A DNA stretch of 38,808 nucleotides from JADCRZ01 sp037718865 (GCA_037718865.1 JBBJMP010000036.1:1-38808); one strand, 5' to 3'; shown: positions 1-9,693, counted from the stretch's first letter. Numbers and translations: made by a program. Notes: generated from the sequence alone by a model not told the origin.

Positions 1-68
1 TTAAGACTTTAGGCGAAGCAATTTGGCGGCATGGAGCACAAGAGCTAACATTCGAAGTTTTAAAATAA
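1..68 (+). CDS. C-terminal end of a gene cut by the window start
   Basis: An open frame (codons beginning at position 3) runs from the window edge to a TAA at 66-68 and ends in KTLGEAIWRHGAQELTFEVLK without its last residue counted as more than a short tail (about 21 residues visible). The composition looks protein-like, but the piece is too short to name a family. It could also be chance, since 66 bases without a stop is weak evidence. Confidence 0.3.
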   Translation, partial: KTLGEAIWRHGAQELTFEVLK

Positions 69-665
69 TTTGTTTATTCTGATTGCTACAACTTGTGTAA
101 GCACCATCTTTTTACACCTGCTTCTTCTTACCGAAATTGCACAATCATATTCTCTACAAGGCTGCTTTACACAACAAGAGCCTTCAATAGATACAGCACA
201 GGAGCACACTGAGGCTTAGGATGGATTTCATGATTAGTAAGTAAATGGTATATATCAAATATACTAAATAATGCCTTTATTTTCACCCTGATATAAGTGC
301 TGGGTGTATTCCAATTTGTCGCATTGGCTGCCCCATTGGGGCTACCTGTTTGTAGTAAAGAACCTATATTATCATAGCGTGCCATAGGTACGCAACATTC
401 AGGGTAGCCACTTATTGTAAACATTTCCATGGATACATTCTTTCGTTTTGTTGCCATTCGGCTCGTTATCGCCAGGAAGGACCTTAATTGCCATTCCCCC
501 ATCAATGGTCAAAAAGCAAGCGCTCATTTGGCAGCTTTATACTACATTGCCGTACAATGTGTTTGTGGTTCCCGCAATCCAAAAGGGGAGAACCAATATT
601 TGGTGTTTTCTACATTGCAGGGAGCCATTAGCACAAAAACCATCCAGATTTTTTTATTGATGCAT
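69..665. other. Repeat-rich spacer without a convincing gene
   Basis: I see no gene here. Open frames exist on both strands (for example about 112 codons on the minus strand at 167-505), but they run through palindromic repeat sequence and have no recognisable protein character. The spacer contains a GCCCC-att-GGGGC hairpin at 330-342, the near-palindrome GCGTGCCATAGGTACGC around 377-393, and a GGGTAGCC arm near 402-409. These resemble the foldback element at the far end of the window. Confidence 0.5.
329..410. repeat. Degenerate foldback (palindromic) repeat
   Basis: The arm TGCCCCATTGGGGCTACCTG at 329-348 is followed by TTTGTAG, and its complement-like arm CAGGGTAGCC lies near 400-409, so the two can pair. 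The same building blocks (GCCCC-nnn-GGGGC, GGCTACC, TTTGTAG) make up the better preserved element at 38602-38790. I read it as a decayed copy of the same interspersed family. Confidence 0.45.
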
Positions 666-3600
666 ATGAAAAAGAATATTAGTGCCACACGTAGAAATCT
701 TCGTTTTTTCTTGTTGGCAGCGCTGTCAGCAGCTTCGTTTTTTTCAGGATGTAAACAGGAAACCGCTGACAAAAGAATAAAGCAATGGGATCCCGGCAAG
801 ACAGCCGGCTTAGCCAGATCTGTTGAATCATTGGTTAAGCCTGAACTGGCCGAGGGATTGGAGCTCCGGTTGTGGGGCGTTGATTCGCTCGTCATTTCCC
901 CTATTTCGATTGACATGGATGACTTGGGAAAATTGTACTACACTACCACGAACAGGCAAAAAAACTCCGAATTCGATATACGTAGTCATAAGGACTGGGA
1001 GATCGAATCCATACAGTTGCAAACGGTGGAGGATAAACGCGCTTTTCTGCATAAAGTATTGTCGCCGGAAAATAGTAAGAATAATGTATGGTTGAAAGAC
1101 CTTAACGGCGATAGCTCGCATGATTGGAAGGATATGACGGTAGAAAAAGAGTACGTCTATCGCCTGGAAGATGTTTCAGGTGATGGTGTGGCTGACCTGT
1201 CTCAACTTGTAGTGGAGGACTTCCATGAGGAGGTAACCGATGTGGCCGGTGGTATTTTAACACATGAAAATGACCTTTTTGTGGGGGTGGCTCCGGACTT
1301 ATGGAGAATGAAAGATAAGAACGGAGATGGCATAGCAGATGAAAAGACGTCTATCTCGCACGGTTATGGTGTCCACGTTGGATTTGGCGGTCATGGCATG
1401 TCTGGAATCGAGATGGGTCCGGATGGGAAAATTTATTGGCAGATAGGGGACATCGGGTTTAATGGTAAAGGACAGGACGGGCAAAAATGGGAGCATCCCA
1501 ACAGTGGTGTCATTGCCCGGGCTAAACCAGACGGTAGCGATTTCGAAATATTTGCGGCAGGGCTCCGTAATACCCACGAATTTGTATTTGACGAATACGG
1601 TAACCTCATCAGTGAAGACAACGACGGTGACCATGCAGGGGAGAAAGAAAGGCTGGTTTATATTGTAAATGGCCATGACGCAGGCTGGCGAACAAACTGG
1701 CAGTTTGGTAAATACAGGGACCCGGAAAACAATTCCTATAAAGTGTGGATGGACGAAAAAATGCACCTGCCCAGGTTTGAAGGACAGGCAGCTTATATAA
1801 TACCCTGTATTGAAAATTTTGTTAGTGGACCTGCAGGAATGGTGTATAATCCTGGTACGGCTTTAGGTCCTCAATATAAAAACACCTTTTTTATTGCCAA
1901 GTTTGTTGGCAATCCGACCAACTCAGGTATTCACGGTTTCAGATTAAAACCGAAAGGCGCCGGCTTTGAGCTGGGAGAAAATAAAATGATCTTGGGTGGT
2001 ATTCTGGCGACGGGTCTCGATTTCGGTCCGGATGGCTCTTTGTATGTGGGAGATTGGATTGAAGGATGGGACACCCATGACATTGGCCGGATCTGGAAGC
2101 TGGATGACAAAGCCGGGGCGTTGCAGCCTGAACGGCAGCAAACGAAATCATTGCTGGCTGCTGATTTTAGTCAGCGCAACGAAGATGGGCTGTTTGAGTT
2201 GCTGAAGAATCCGGATATGCGGGTGAGGCAGAAGTCGCAATTTGAATTGGTTAAACGTGGAGAAAAAGGTGCAGCCGTATTTAAAAAGGCACTGGCGCAA
2301 ACGGCTAACCAGTTGGCCAGGGTTCATGCAATCTGGGGCATCCGCCAGCTAGCCGGTCCTCAAAACAAGTGGGCCCAGGTGTTGATGCCATTGTTACAGG
2401 ATAATGATCCGGAGATAAGGGCTCAGGCGGCCAAATGGTTAGGAGATATGCGGTATAGAGAAGCCGGCAGTGCATTAATTCCACTACTAGCGGATACGTT
2501 TAGCCGTTCCCGTTTCTTTGCGGCTGAAGCATTGGGAAGAATGAAATATGAGCAGGCGATCAATCCTGTCATTGAGTTCCTGAAAACGAATAACGATGAA
2601 GATGCCTACTTGCGTCACGCCGGAAGCCTGGCTCTGGCACGAATAGGTAAAGCAGATCCTATAATAGCCTTATCAGGCCATTCTTCCCGGGCATTACGTA
2701 TTGCTGCGGTGGTAGCGCTGCGAAGGATGAGCCATCCCGGGATCGCCGTCTTCCTGAACGATGCCGATGAATACATTGTCACAGAGGCTTCACGCGCCAT
2801 CAATGATGACCTTTCCATTCCTGCAGCTTTGCCGGCCCTTGGAAATGTATTGAAGAACACCCGTTTTACCAATGAAGCTCTGATCCGGCGTGCCATCAAC
2901 GCAAACCTTAGAGTCGGAAACGACGAATCCATGCAAAACCTGATCAGTTATGCAACAAGGGAGGGAAGCCCGGTAAACATGCGTGCAGAAGCTGTTGCGG
3001 CATTAAGCACCTGGTCAAAGCCTTCGGTTTTAGACAGGGTAGACGGTAGATACCGGGGAGTTATAGAAAGGGATCCGGCACCTGTAAAAGAGAAAGCAGT
3101 AGCAGCGCTTATTCAACTCCTAAAAAATACGGCCTTGCCCTTACGGGTTAGCGCAGTCAAAGCGATTAGCAAACTGAATATTGATCAGGGATCTGCTCCC
3201 CTGATCGCCTTATTGAAAAGTGACCGGCAGGCGGAAGTTCGGGTTGAAGCATTAAAGGCGCTGGCATTGATGAAGGATCCCCGGATAGGCGAGGCCATCC
3301 AGACTGCCCTTTCCGATAGAGAAAAAACGGTCCGTATAGCTGGTATCGGCCTCCTGGGTAAACTGAACATTTCTAAAAAACTGATGGTATCGTTACTTTC
3401 AACCGTAATTAGTTCCAAGACTACCGAAGAGAAGCAAGCAGCCCTGCTAACGCTTGGCAAACTACCCATTGAAAACTCCGGGAAACTGCTCGATGGGTTG
3501 CTGAATGAAATGGCCAATGGAAAGCTTCCTCCGGACATCCACCTCGAACTGGCGGAAGCGATTGACAGCACCCGTTCCAGTGCATTAATCGCGAGGTATA

Positions 3601-4088
3601 AAGAAATCAGTGGCGGCCTGACGTCTGACCAGTTGGCTTCGGCTTATGCGGGAAGTTTATTTGGCGGGGACGCCGATCGGGGGAAAAATATATTCTTAGG
3701 CAACCAGTCTTCCCAATGTATCCGCTGCCATTCTTACGATGACTTGGGCGGAAATGCCGGTCCGCGTTTGAATGGAGTAGCAAAAAGGCTTACCCGTCCG
3801 CAGATCCTTGAAGCCATGATCAATCCTAGTGCCCGGCTGGCTCCCGGATTCGGAGTGGTCACTGTTAACCTTAAAAACGGGAAAACCCTTTCCGGCGTTT
3901 TAACGGGAGAAAACAATACAGGGATTATTGTAAAGATCGGTGATCAACCCGATGAAACTATACCAAAGGATCAAATAGTCAAACGGATCAATGCGGCTTC
4001 AAGCATGCCTGACATGAAATATATCCTTTCCAAAAAAGAAATCCGTGACCTGGTAAGTTTCCTCTCAACGCTGAAAGAAGATCAATAG
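666..4088 (+). CDS. Large haem-binding lipoprotein: dehydrogenase-like propeller, HEAT-like repeats, cytochrome c
   Basis: This is a protein of about 1140 residues, probably exported and lipid-anchored. Residues 1-29 form a signal ending in the lipobox-like FFSGC (Cys29). The frame is open upstream to 429, but the signal peptide fixes the start at 666 (660 is possible). The N-terminal half has the propeller pattern of the putative membrane-bound dehydrogenase family of Planctomycetes and Verrucomicrobia, with repeated GPDGKIYW and FGPDGSLYVGDW strands and DKNGDGIAD calcium-type loops. The middle (about 520-950) is a run of helical HEAT-like repeats (AAVVALRRM, VRVEALKALALM). The C-terminus is a class I cytochrome c-type domain with C1018-I-R-C-H for covalent haem, followed by GPRLNGV. 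It probably oxidises a substrate in the periplasm and passes electrons to the haem. The substrate is unknown. A second protein of the same plan lies at 14832-18383. Confidence 0.88.
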   Translation: MKKNISATRRNLRFFLLAALSAASFFSGCKQETADKRIKQWDPGKTAGLARSVESLVKPELAEGLELRLWGVDSLVISPISIDMDDLGKLYYTTTNRQKNSEFDIRSHKDWEIESIQLQTVEDKRAFLHKVLSPENSKNNVWLKDLNGDSSHDWKDMTVEKEYVYRLEDVSGDGVADLSQLVVEDFHEEVTDVAGGILTHENDLFVGVAPDLWRMKDKNGDGIADEKTSISHGYGVHVGFGGHGMSGIEMGPDGKIYWQIGDIGFNGKGQDGQKWEHPNSGVIARAKPDGSDFEIFAAGLRNTHEFVFDEYGNLISEDNDGDHAGEKERLVYIVNGHDAGWRTNWQFGKYRDPENNSYKVWMDEKMHLPRFEGQAAYIIPCIENFVSGPAGMVYNPGTALGPQYKNTFFIAKFVGNPTNSGIHGFRLKPKGAGFELGENKMILGGILATGLDFGPDGSLYVGDWIEGWDTHDIGRIWKLDDKAGALQPERQQTKSLLAADFSQRNEDGLFELLKNPDMRVRQKSQFELVKRGEKGAAVFKKALAQTANQLARVHAIWGIRQLAGPQNKWAQVLMPLLQDNDPEIRAQAAKWLGDMRYREAGSALIPLLADTFSRSRFFAAEALGRMKYEQAINPVIEFLKTNNDEDAYLRHAGSLALARIGKADPIIALSGHSSRALRIAAVVALRRMSHPGIAVFLNDADEYIVTEASRAINDDLSIPAALPALGNVLKNTRFTNEALIRRAINANLRVGNDESMQNLISYATREGSPVNMRAEAVAALSTWSKPSVLDRVDGRYRGVIERDPAPVKEKAVAALIQLLKNTALPLRVSAVKAISKLNIDQGSAPLIALLKSDRQAEVRVEALKALALMKDPRIGEAIQTALSDREKTVRIAGIGLLGKLNISKKLMVSLLSTVISSKTTEEKQAALLTLGKLPIENSGKLLDGLLNEMANGKLPPDIHLELAEAIDSTRSSALIARYKEISGGLTSDQLASAYAGSLFGGDADRGKNIFLGNQSSQCIRCHSYDDLGGNAGPRLNGVAKRLTRPQILEAMINPSARLAPGFGVVTVNLKNGKTLSGVLTGENNTGIIVKIGDQPDETIPKDQIVKRINAASSMPDMKYILSKKEIRDLVSFLSTLKEDQ

Positions 4089-4099
4089 TTATCTCCTTG

Positions 4100-4289
4100 C
4101 TTTGCGTATTCTTTGTGCAAACCTTTGTGCCTCTTTGTGGTTAAATAGAACCACGAAGAGGCACAAAGAGAAGCCACGAAGAAGGCACGAAGGGTACTGA
4201 TTTTTTTCTTTGCGTATTCTTTGTGCAAACCTTTGTGCCTCTTTGTGGTTAAATAGAACCACGAAGGGGCACAAAGAAAGAACCACAAA
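4100..4289. repeat. Tandem pair of hairpin-forming repeats
   Basis: A unit of about 69 bases beginning CTTTGCGTATTCTTTGTGC occurs at 4100-4169 and again, almost unchanged, at 4208-4276. Within each unit CTTTGTGCCTCTTTGTGGTT is followed by the loop AAATAG and then AACCACGAAGAGGCACAAAG, a 20-bp stem with one G-T pair. Extra half-arms follow each unit (GAAGCCACGAAGAAGGCACG, GAACCACAAAGAGGCACG). The repeats lie just after the stop codon of the preceding gene, so they may act as a 3' end, but no U-run follows directly. This is an interspersed palindromic repeat; its function is unknown. Confidence 0.8.
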
Positions 4290-4370
4290 GAGGCACGAAG
4301 ATCTTAACACTAGTTACATGCAGCTTCAAGGAAGGTAGTGGCATGATTTTATCAAACACTTAAATACAAC

Positions 4371-5507
4371 ATGAAAGAGTTTCCAATTACGGTAAGAAGG
4401 TCAATAGAATTAATGGGATTGTTCACACTGGGATGGATTATAGTGCAGGGTAGCGGCATTATTACACCTATCATCATGGCTTTCTTCATATGTATTGTCT
4501 TGTTGCCTGTGTACCGTTTTTTTATAAAGAGACGCTTTCCCGAGTCGCTGTCCATTGCCTTCTCCCTCATTCTCCTGTTAGCTATTGTGGCATTGGTTAT
4601 CTGGTTCTTTTCTTCGCAGATCACCAGGCTCATCGTTGATTTTCCGACACTTAAAGCAAATGTCACCGTACACCTTCAATCATTAAGTGCCTGGATCAAC
4701 AGTAAAACCAATTTTTCCACGGAGCGGCAACTGTCTCTTATTAATGAGCAAAGTAACAAGTTGCTGAACTACGCAGGAGGCCTGCTGGGAGGAGCAGCTG
4801 CCTCACTGAGTTCTATATTTATTTTTGTTGGACTGATCCCTATCTATATCTTTTTGATGCTGTTTTATAAAAACCTGTTGCTCCGGTTCATTTTCCTCTG
4901 GTTCCCCAAAGAAAGCCATGAGAAACTGATGGATGCCGTGCGGGAAACACAGAGCATCATCAAAAGTTACCTTGTCGGGCTGCTTATTCAGATTACATAT
5001 ATAACCATTCTCGTTGGAGTTATCTTAATGATTATCGGCATCAAACACGCCTTACTCATTGGGGTGATATTTGCCATCCTTAATCTCATTCCTTACGTAG
5101 GTGCCTTAATCGGGAATATTGTAGGCGTGTTACTTACCCTGACTTCTTCACAGGAAATATGGCCCATCTTTGCGGTTTTAGGTACAATAGCGGCGGTTCA
5201 GTTTCTGGACAATAATATCTTAATGCCAAAGATTGTGGGATCTAAGGTAAAGATCAACGCCCTGGCGAGCATAATAGGCGTAATCATCGGAGGTGCCATT
5301 GCCGGAGTGTCGGGCATGTTCCTTTCCTTACCTGTAATCGCCATTCTTAAAATTATTTTTGACAGGTCTAACAACCTTAGACAATGGGGCGTTTTATTCG
5401 GAGATGAAAGGCCGAGATACAGCCCGATGCGCTTTCCCGTTTTCAGGATGAAAAGTACAGAAGTCAGAAAGAGGATTGAAAAAGAGAATGATATTAAAAC
5501 CACCTAG
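4371..5507 (+). CDS. AI-2E/PerM family integral membrane transporter
   Basis: This 378-residue polytopic membrane protein matches the AI-2E transporter (PerM/YdiK) family in length and layout. It has an N-terminal pair of hydrophobic segments (about 14-48), another at about 61-86, a soluble loop (about 90-140), and then several long hydrophobic segments. These include the family-typical VGLLIQITYITILVGVIL stretch, the AILNLIPYVGALIG stretch, and a LDNNILMPKIVGSKVKINAL-like loop. Family members export small molecules or act as ion antiporters, and the substrate cannot be told from sequence. The gene stands alone. It is convergent with the next gene, with about 36 bases between the stops. Confidence 0.9.
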   Translation: MKEFPITVRRSIELMGLFTLGWIIVQGSGIITPIIMAFFICIVLLPVYRFFIKRRFPESLSIAFSLILLLAIVALVIWFFSSQITRLIVDFPTLKANVTVHLQSLSAWINSKTNFSTERQLSLINEQSNKLLNYAGGLLGGAAASLSSIFIFVGLIPIYIFLMLFYKNLLLRFIFLWFPKESHEKLMDAVRETQSIIKSYLVGLLIQITYITILVGVILMIIGIKHALLIGVIFAILNLIPYVGALIGNIVGVLLTLTSSQEIWPIFAVLGTIAAVQFLDNNILMPKIVGSKVKINALASIIGVIIGGAIAGVSGMFLSLPVIAILKIIFDRSNNLRQWGVLFGDERPRYSPMRFPVFRMKSTEVRKRIEKENDIKTT

Positions 5508-5543
5508 CCGTAAAGAACGGGATGGTTTCTGTTTGTTTAAACC

Positions 5544-6269
5544 TTAAACGTTCAAAGGAATGCTTGTTGCCAGCACGATTCCTTTTACGCTCTGGCTTAA
5601 TTGATGCATCCGGTAAACCCGTTCGATGGGGTTGTCTTCCTGTTGTTCCGCGGGACACAAAAAATCAGATATCCATTCTTCCAGTCTGTAGCCTAAACGG
5701 TGCGCTGCAACAAAACAAAAAGGACGCCAGCCCCAGCCAATTTCTTCCTGAAGTTGTAAAAGGTAAGGAATCAGTTGCCTGTTCATCAGGAAAGGGCCAT
5801 AGCTGTAGTCATACTGATGACCTGTTATTTCGGCACAGCAATTATTTATGGTTGTCTCTGTCATTTGCTGAAACGCAGGGAAACTGGCTAAACCGGCGAC
5901 TGACCGGGATGCCGTTATAATCCCTGTTTGGTCATCCACTATCAGGCCGTCGAACATCGGTTTTAAACCATTGCTGAAAAATTGATATTTGTCGGGTTCC
6001 GTATACAAGATAAATGCCGAACCAGATTCATAAGCTTTCAATAAACTACTTTTAGCCTGTGCCCAAAGGCCGGAAGTTTTTGCTTCCGCTAACACAAATT
6101 GAGGGAAGCCACGAAGAAACTCTAAAAAGCCGGTATTTGACCCCCCATCGGTTATAAACACACGAATGTCGAGCTTTCCCAGTTGTTCTACAGATTTGCG
6201 CAATAATTTTTCTTCTTCCTCATCCCTTGCCCAAGTGATGGTGGCAATAGAAAGCTCATTTCTATGCAT
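5544..6269 (-). CDS. Putative GT-A-type glycosyltransferase-like protein
   Basis: This is a 241-residue soluble protein with no signal peptide. The N-terminus (SIATITWARDEEEEKLL) and the FITDGGSNTG segment at about 38-47 look like the nucleotide-sugar binding half of a GT-A fold. The acidic ILYTEPDKYQF at about 87-97 sits where a DxD metal motif would be expected, with E-P-D in its place. A later stretch (SYGPFLMNRQLIPYL) would fit the acceptor region. I do not recognise a named family. The assignment rests on these motifs and could be wrong. The gene is convergent with the membrane protein upstream and separate from the PL8 gene beyond it. Confidence 0.55.
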   Translation of the reverse strand: MHRNELSIATITWARDEEEEKLLRKSVEQLGKLDIRVFITDGGSNTGFLEFLRGFPQFVLAEAKTSGLWAQAKSSLLKAYESGSAFILYTEPDKYQFFSNGLKPMFDGLIVDDQTGIITASRSVAGLASFPAFQQMTETTINNCCAEITGHQYDYSYGPFLMNRQLIPYLLQLQEEIGWGWRPFCFVAAHRLGYRLEEWISDFLCPAEQQEDNPIERVYRMHQLSQSVKGIVLATSIPLNV

Positions 6270-6322
6270 ACATTAATTGCTTTGCTTCAACGTAAAGCTA
6301 GTTCAGTTTCTTCAGACGACCC

Positions 6323-6584
6323 TTAAACTAAACAAGGTTCAACATTGAAAAAAACCACAACGCCACCGCCAGTCCTGACGGTATTATAGTAAGCACCGGC
6401 TTCGGTATTACGGAAGTAAACGCTTGATACTGTGCCGATGGTCCAATACTTGCCATCCGGCGTTACCATTTCTTTTGGAAATTGGATGTGCAGTGTCTGG
6501 TGCAACCGCGTGGGCAGGGCTCTTCGCATATCCACCCGAACTGGCAATGGTCACCAGGGTAATCAAAAAAAGAATAGATTTCAT
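6323..6584 (-). pseudogene. Small secreted protein, apparently frameshifted
   Basis: An ATG at 6584 opens MKSILFLITLVTIAS, a clear signal peptide, and that frame runs on to a TAA at 6408 (58 residues). The later part of that frame looks poor. Another frame (6323-6547) carries a better protein-like stretch, EMVTPDGKYWTIGTVSSVYF, and runs to 6323. A single-base frameshift between about 6470 and 6540 would join signal and body into a secreted protein of about 85 residues. It may be a decayed gene, a sequence error, or two unrelated frames. No family is recognised. Confidence 0.35.
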
Positions 6585-6733
6585 AATCTTGTTTTTATCA
6601 TTTAAAATTTAGATGATAAAATTGGTTATTTTATGAGCCTATGTGACTTTCAATTGCCATAATCAGTGAATGAATTGCTGCCATTAGGTACACTGCAGGG
6701 TTGCAGTGAATTACAAGAATAACCGTTTGATAA

Positions 6734-8950
6734 CTACTGCCAATTATCTTCCAGCCCGTTTTCCAAAACCACGCTCTTCCCGGAATTTCCTTCCCCGGGC
6801 ATATCAACCTGGATGGTACTCGTTTTTTTATCCCTATTCCACATGGCCCTCCAGTTGATCTCTGATCCGTTCAGGCGACGGTTTACTTCAAAGTTTAGGG
6901 CATTCAGCTTATGAGTAGGATCTGATACAGCCATTCTTACAATTGCTTTTCCGTTGGTTTTTACCATCACCATACAGGGCTGCTCAGCCGTAATGCTTAA
7001 ACTGTTGCTGATCTTCATTTTTCCGGCTTTGTAGAAAACGATCTGGATATTATGCAGCCTTTTATGTTTTACAGCTTGTATCTCCGGTGTATTGGCAAGT
7101 ATGATGATATCCCCTGTTTTATTATATCTATCCATGGCTGAAGCTCCTGTGCCCGGAACAACGATATAGGCATAACCCTTATTTCGCGGCCTGGTTCCGT
7201 GGTCGAGCCACAAGCTGAATACATCTTCCTCCACGGCGTCTTCTGTGGCCCATGACTGGTGGTTTATCTCGTGCCAATTGCCTCTGGCAGTCGAATTATT
7301 CAAACTTACGTCAACCGGAGCAGGAAAAATATAAGCAATGCTATCATGGAGAACCCAGGATACTGCTTTTAAGTTGTGTTTACCTTTATCGAGCTTTTCC
7401 TTGCCTTTAATTGTTTTTATTACCACATCTTTGTTTAATAAACATTGATTGAGCGTGGTTGCCACCCGATACTCTGCCTCCGAGCTGACACCTGCGCCAA
7501 GACACACGTATTCCCGGTCAAAGAAAAACCAGGATTTGCGCGCTTTAAGCGGGTCGTGCGGACTGGCGAAGTCAAAAGCGGCGGCACCGTGTTCACCATC
7601 GCTCACGCCACCTACGAATTCTGTAAGCCCTTTTTTCGCCAGCTCCCGCCAATGCGGAAGGGCAGGTTTTTGCACTATGGTGGCTCCCGGTATTTTTTGC
7701 CAGTCCCAAACAGGAAAAATATTAAAGTACTCTTTACCGGTCCTTGTTATAAAATTTGAGCCATCGGCAAAATGATGATTTTTCAATCCTTCATCATTGT
7801 GCGGTTGTTCCATATTGTGGTTTCGGGAAGAATGCATGCGGACAGATGCAAAATAACTCGGACGTTGATGGGTAAAGTATTCCGAATGCCAGAAGAAACG
7901 GTTGCCTTTTAAAGCAGGTTGCTTCTCGCCCTTGCGTATCTGTACGATCTCTTCCAATTCTTTTTTACGGTATTCAGACGCAAGCAGCAGGTTTTGCGGT
8001 AATTCAACCCCTGCGGCAGCCAACGCCCCTTTCCTGGTAAGATCTCGGTTCCGGGCTCCCAGGTCTGCATACTTCCCAAACGCCATTGAACGGCAAACGC
8101 CGTCGAGATAATAATCAATGAGCAGCTTCATTGCTTCCTCGGGTAATGTAAACGATGTTCCGGCAATTTTTACGGCCCAATAGGCAAAAGAGCTGGCATA
8201 GCCCGTGCCGTAGGTATGAATTGAAATGACATTGTCTACCCGGTGATGAAAGCTCAGGTCGGGCTTAAGCCCTCTGCCGGTAGTCACTCTTATCTCTTCA
8301 GCCATCACCTTTACTACTCTTTCGAATATCGCAGTGTTCCTTGCAAACAACCCCTGTTTACCCAGCATTCCCGCAATTTGTATCAGGTCGCCGCCAGGCC
8401 TTGCACCTGAAGCTTCCAGGTTGGCCCGCCCTGCGATACGAGCCCCTTCGGTTCGTTGTTTTTCAGTGAGGTCAGTATCCATAATGAGCAAGGTGTTGAT
8501 CATCAGGTTGGGCGTTCCCATTTCATTCCACCACCAATTCTCGCAAATGAAATCATGACTGATCCAGAAGTCCAGAGCGGAAGAAATTACTTTTTTGACC
8601 TCAGGATTACCCACAAATGCGGAACCCGGTTTTCTGAAGGCCCTGCTCAACTCCAGCATATTTTCGAGGTGTATGCGGTGCTCAAAGCCGGTGCGGGATG
8701 TATCCTGGTAATTAATACCCGGCCAGCTTCCATCGGGCCTGATTGATTTGAGCAAGGTTGTAACTTTATTTTCCTGAATCACCGGGTCCAGCAGGTCTTC
8801 TATGATGCGCTTACGGATGATCTCGAGGTCGGCATTGGCATCGAGCGTACCGGCAGGGCCCTTAGTCGTGAGGCCGTTTGGATGTGTATAAACAGGTACT
8901 GACAGGGCCATTACAAGAATGGCCAGTGTACAGGCAAGGTGTTTAATCAT
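6734..8950 (-). CDS. Polysaccharide lyase family 8 (chondroitin/hyaluronate/xanthan lyase type)
   Basis: This secreted enzyme of about 738 residues would cleave uronic acid-containing polysaccharides by beta-elimination. The frame opens further upstream, but the signal peptide MIKHLACTLAILVMALSVPV places the start at 8950. The N-terminal alpha/alpha toroid carries the family's NWWWNEMGTP (about 138-147, with the conserved Asn) and the catalytic region DLSFHHRVDN (231-240) followed by the Tyr-containing YGTGYA (about 247-252). The central beta domain has a QPHNDEG...FADGSNF stretch and the NIFPVWDWQKIPGATI segment typical of PL8. Length is close to bacterial chondroitinase AC. The exact substrate cannot be deduced. 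There is no SusC/SusD pair and no unsaturated glucuronyl hydrolase beside it, which is unusual for such a lyase in Bacteroidota. Confidence 0.9.
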   Translation of the reverse strand: MIKHLACTLAILVMALSVPVYTHPNGLTTKGPAGTLDANADLEIIRKRIIEDLLDPVIQENKVTTLLKSIRPDGSWPGINYQDTSRTGFEHRIHLENMLELSRAFRKPGSAFVGNPEVKKVISSALDFWISHDFICENWWWNEMGTPNLMINTLLIMDTDLTEKQRTEGARIAGRANLEASGARPGGDLIQIAGMLGKQGLFARNTAIFERVVKVMAEEIRVTTGRGLKPDLSFHHRVDNVISIHTYGTGYASSFAYWAVKIAGTSFTLPEEAMKLLIDYYLDGVCRSMAFGKYADLGARNRDLTRKGALAAAGVELPQNLLLASEYRKKELEEIVQIRKGEKQPALKGNRFFWHSEYFTHQRPSYFASVRMHSSRNHNMEQPHNDEGLKNHHFADGSNFITRTGKEYFNIFPVWDWQKIPGATIVQKPALPHWRELAKKGLTEFVGGVSDGEHGAAAFDFASPHDPLKARKSWFFFDREYVCLGAGVSSEAEYRVATTLNQCLLNKDVVIKTIKGKEKLDKGKHNLKAVSWVLHDSIAYIFPAPVDVSLNNSTARGNWHEINHQSWATEDAVEEDVFSLWLDHGTRPRNKGYAYIVVPGTGASAMDRYNKTGDIIILANTPEIQAVKHKRLHNIQIVFYKAGKMKISNSLSITAEQPCMVMVKTNGKAIVRMAVSDPTHKLNALNFEVNRRLNGSEINWRAMWNRDKKTSTIQVDMPGEGNSGKSVVLENGLEDNWQ

Positions 8951-9058
8951 ATGATCCCTTTTACTTGATTGGGTATGAAACGGAAGGTACGAAATCAACT
9001 CCGGGTGTAAACATCTTGCTGATTAAACACATAACGCTGAACTCCGAACATTTTTTGG

Positions 9059-9643
9059 TCATGGTTTGCCGGTTTCAAAAATGGTTGTTTCCAAAAGATG
9101 GTTCACTTTAAACTTCTTTGCAAAACTGTCATATAGATTCAGGTCGGCATTTCTGCGGAATTGTGCATCAAGGAAGTTATGGAATACGTGCTTGTCAGGA
9201 AACGATCGCTTCAAATTATTGACCGTCAAGGGAATCACTTCATCTTTACCGGAAACGGAGTAATAATACTTTCTTTCTCTTTTTACGCCCTTACCCTGGG
9301 AGACGTTCAGGTCTTTAAAAAAAATCCAGATAACGCCCTGTTCTGCAAAAGTATAAGACTCAAAATCACGGGTGAAAACGACCTTACCTTTATTTTGGTA
9401 GGCAAATACTTCGTCTTTATAAAGCTTAATTTTTTCTCCGTTGTGATGAATAGTTAGAAAGGGCTTATTCAGGAAATCATTGAAGCGGATCTTGTTTGTT
9501 TCGGATTCGGCATTGCTGGCGTAAGAGAGTTTTTTATCCTTAAAGTCTGCCTGGGTAAGGTATACTCCACTTTGATTGCTTTGCGCATTGGCAAAGGTGC
9601 CAAATATGGTTACCAATGCAAACAATATGAATATCTTCTTCAT
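9059..9643 (-). CDS. Secreted protein of unknown function
   Basis: A 194-residue protein begins MKKIFILFALVTIFGTFANA, a typical Bacteroidota signal peptide ending before QSNQ. The start is set at the third codon of the open frame because MKK fits the signal better than MFMKK. The mature part is mixed beta and alpha, with strand-rich segments (FLTIHHNGEKIKLYKDEVFA, YYYSVSGKDEVIPL) and a helical C-terminus (FHNFLDAQF, LYDSFAKKF). Its layout, strands first and then a 'NLK...FPDK' helix pair, is loosely like the unknown protein at 13856-14503. No function can be assigned. It is probably transcribed alone. Confidence 0.7.
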   Translation of the reverse strand: MKKIFILFALVTIFGTFANAQSNQSGVYLTQADFKDKKLSYASNAESETNKIRFNDFLNKPFLTIHHNGEKIKLYKDEVFAYQNKGKVVFTRDFESYTFAEQGVIWIFFKDLNVSQGKGVKRERKYYYSVSGKDEVIPLTVNNLKRSFPDKHVFHNFLDAQFRRNADLNLYDSFAKKFKVNHLLETTIFETGKP

Positions 9644-9693
9644 AAACAAGTGTTTTAAATTCTGTTTATCGTTGTTTAAGTATGTAACAGCTT

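Noticed and set aside
167..505. 112-codon open frame on the minus strand
   Set aside because: It runs through palindromic repeat arms and has no recognisable domain or signal; it is best explained as chance.
429..665. N-terminal extension of the first haem lipoprotein
   Set aside because: The extension is unlike protein of the family, and a clear lipoprotein signal begins at 666.
7445..7775. Two plus-strand frames over 100 codons
   Set aside because: They lie wholly inside the strongly supported PL8 gene on the other strand.
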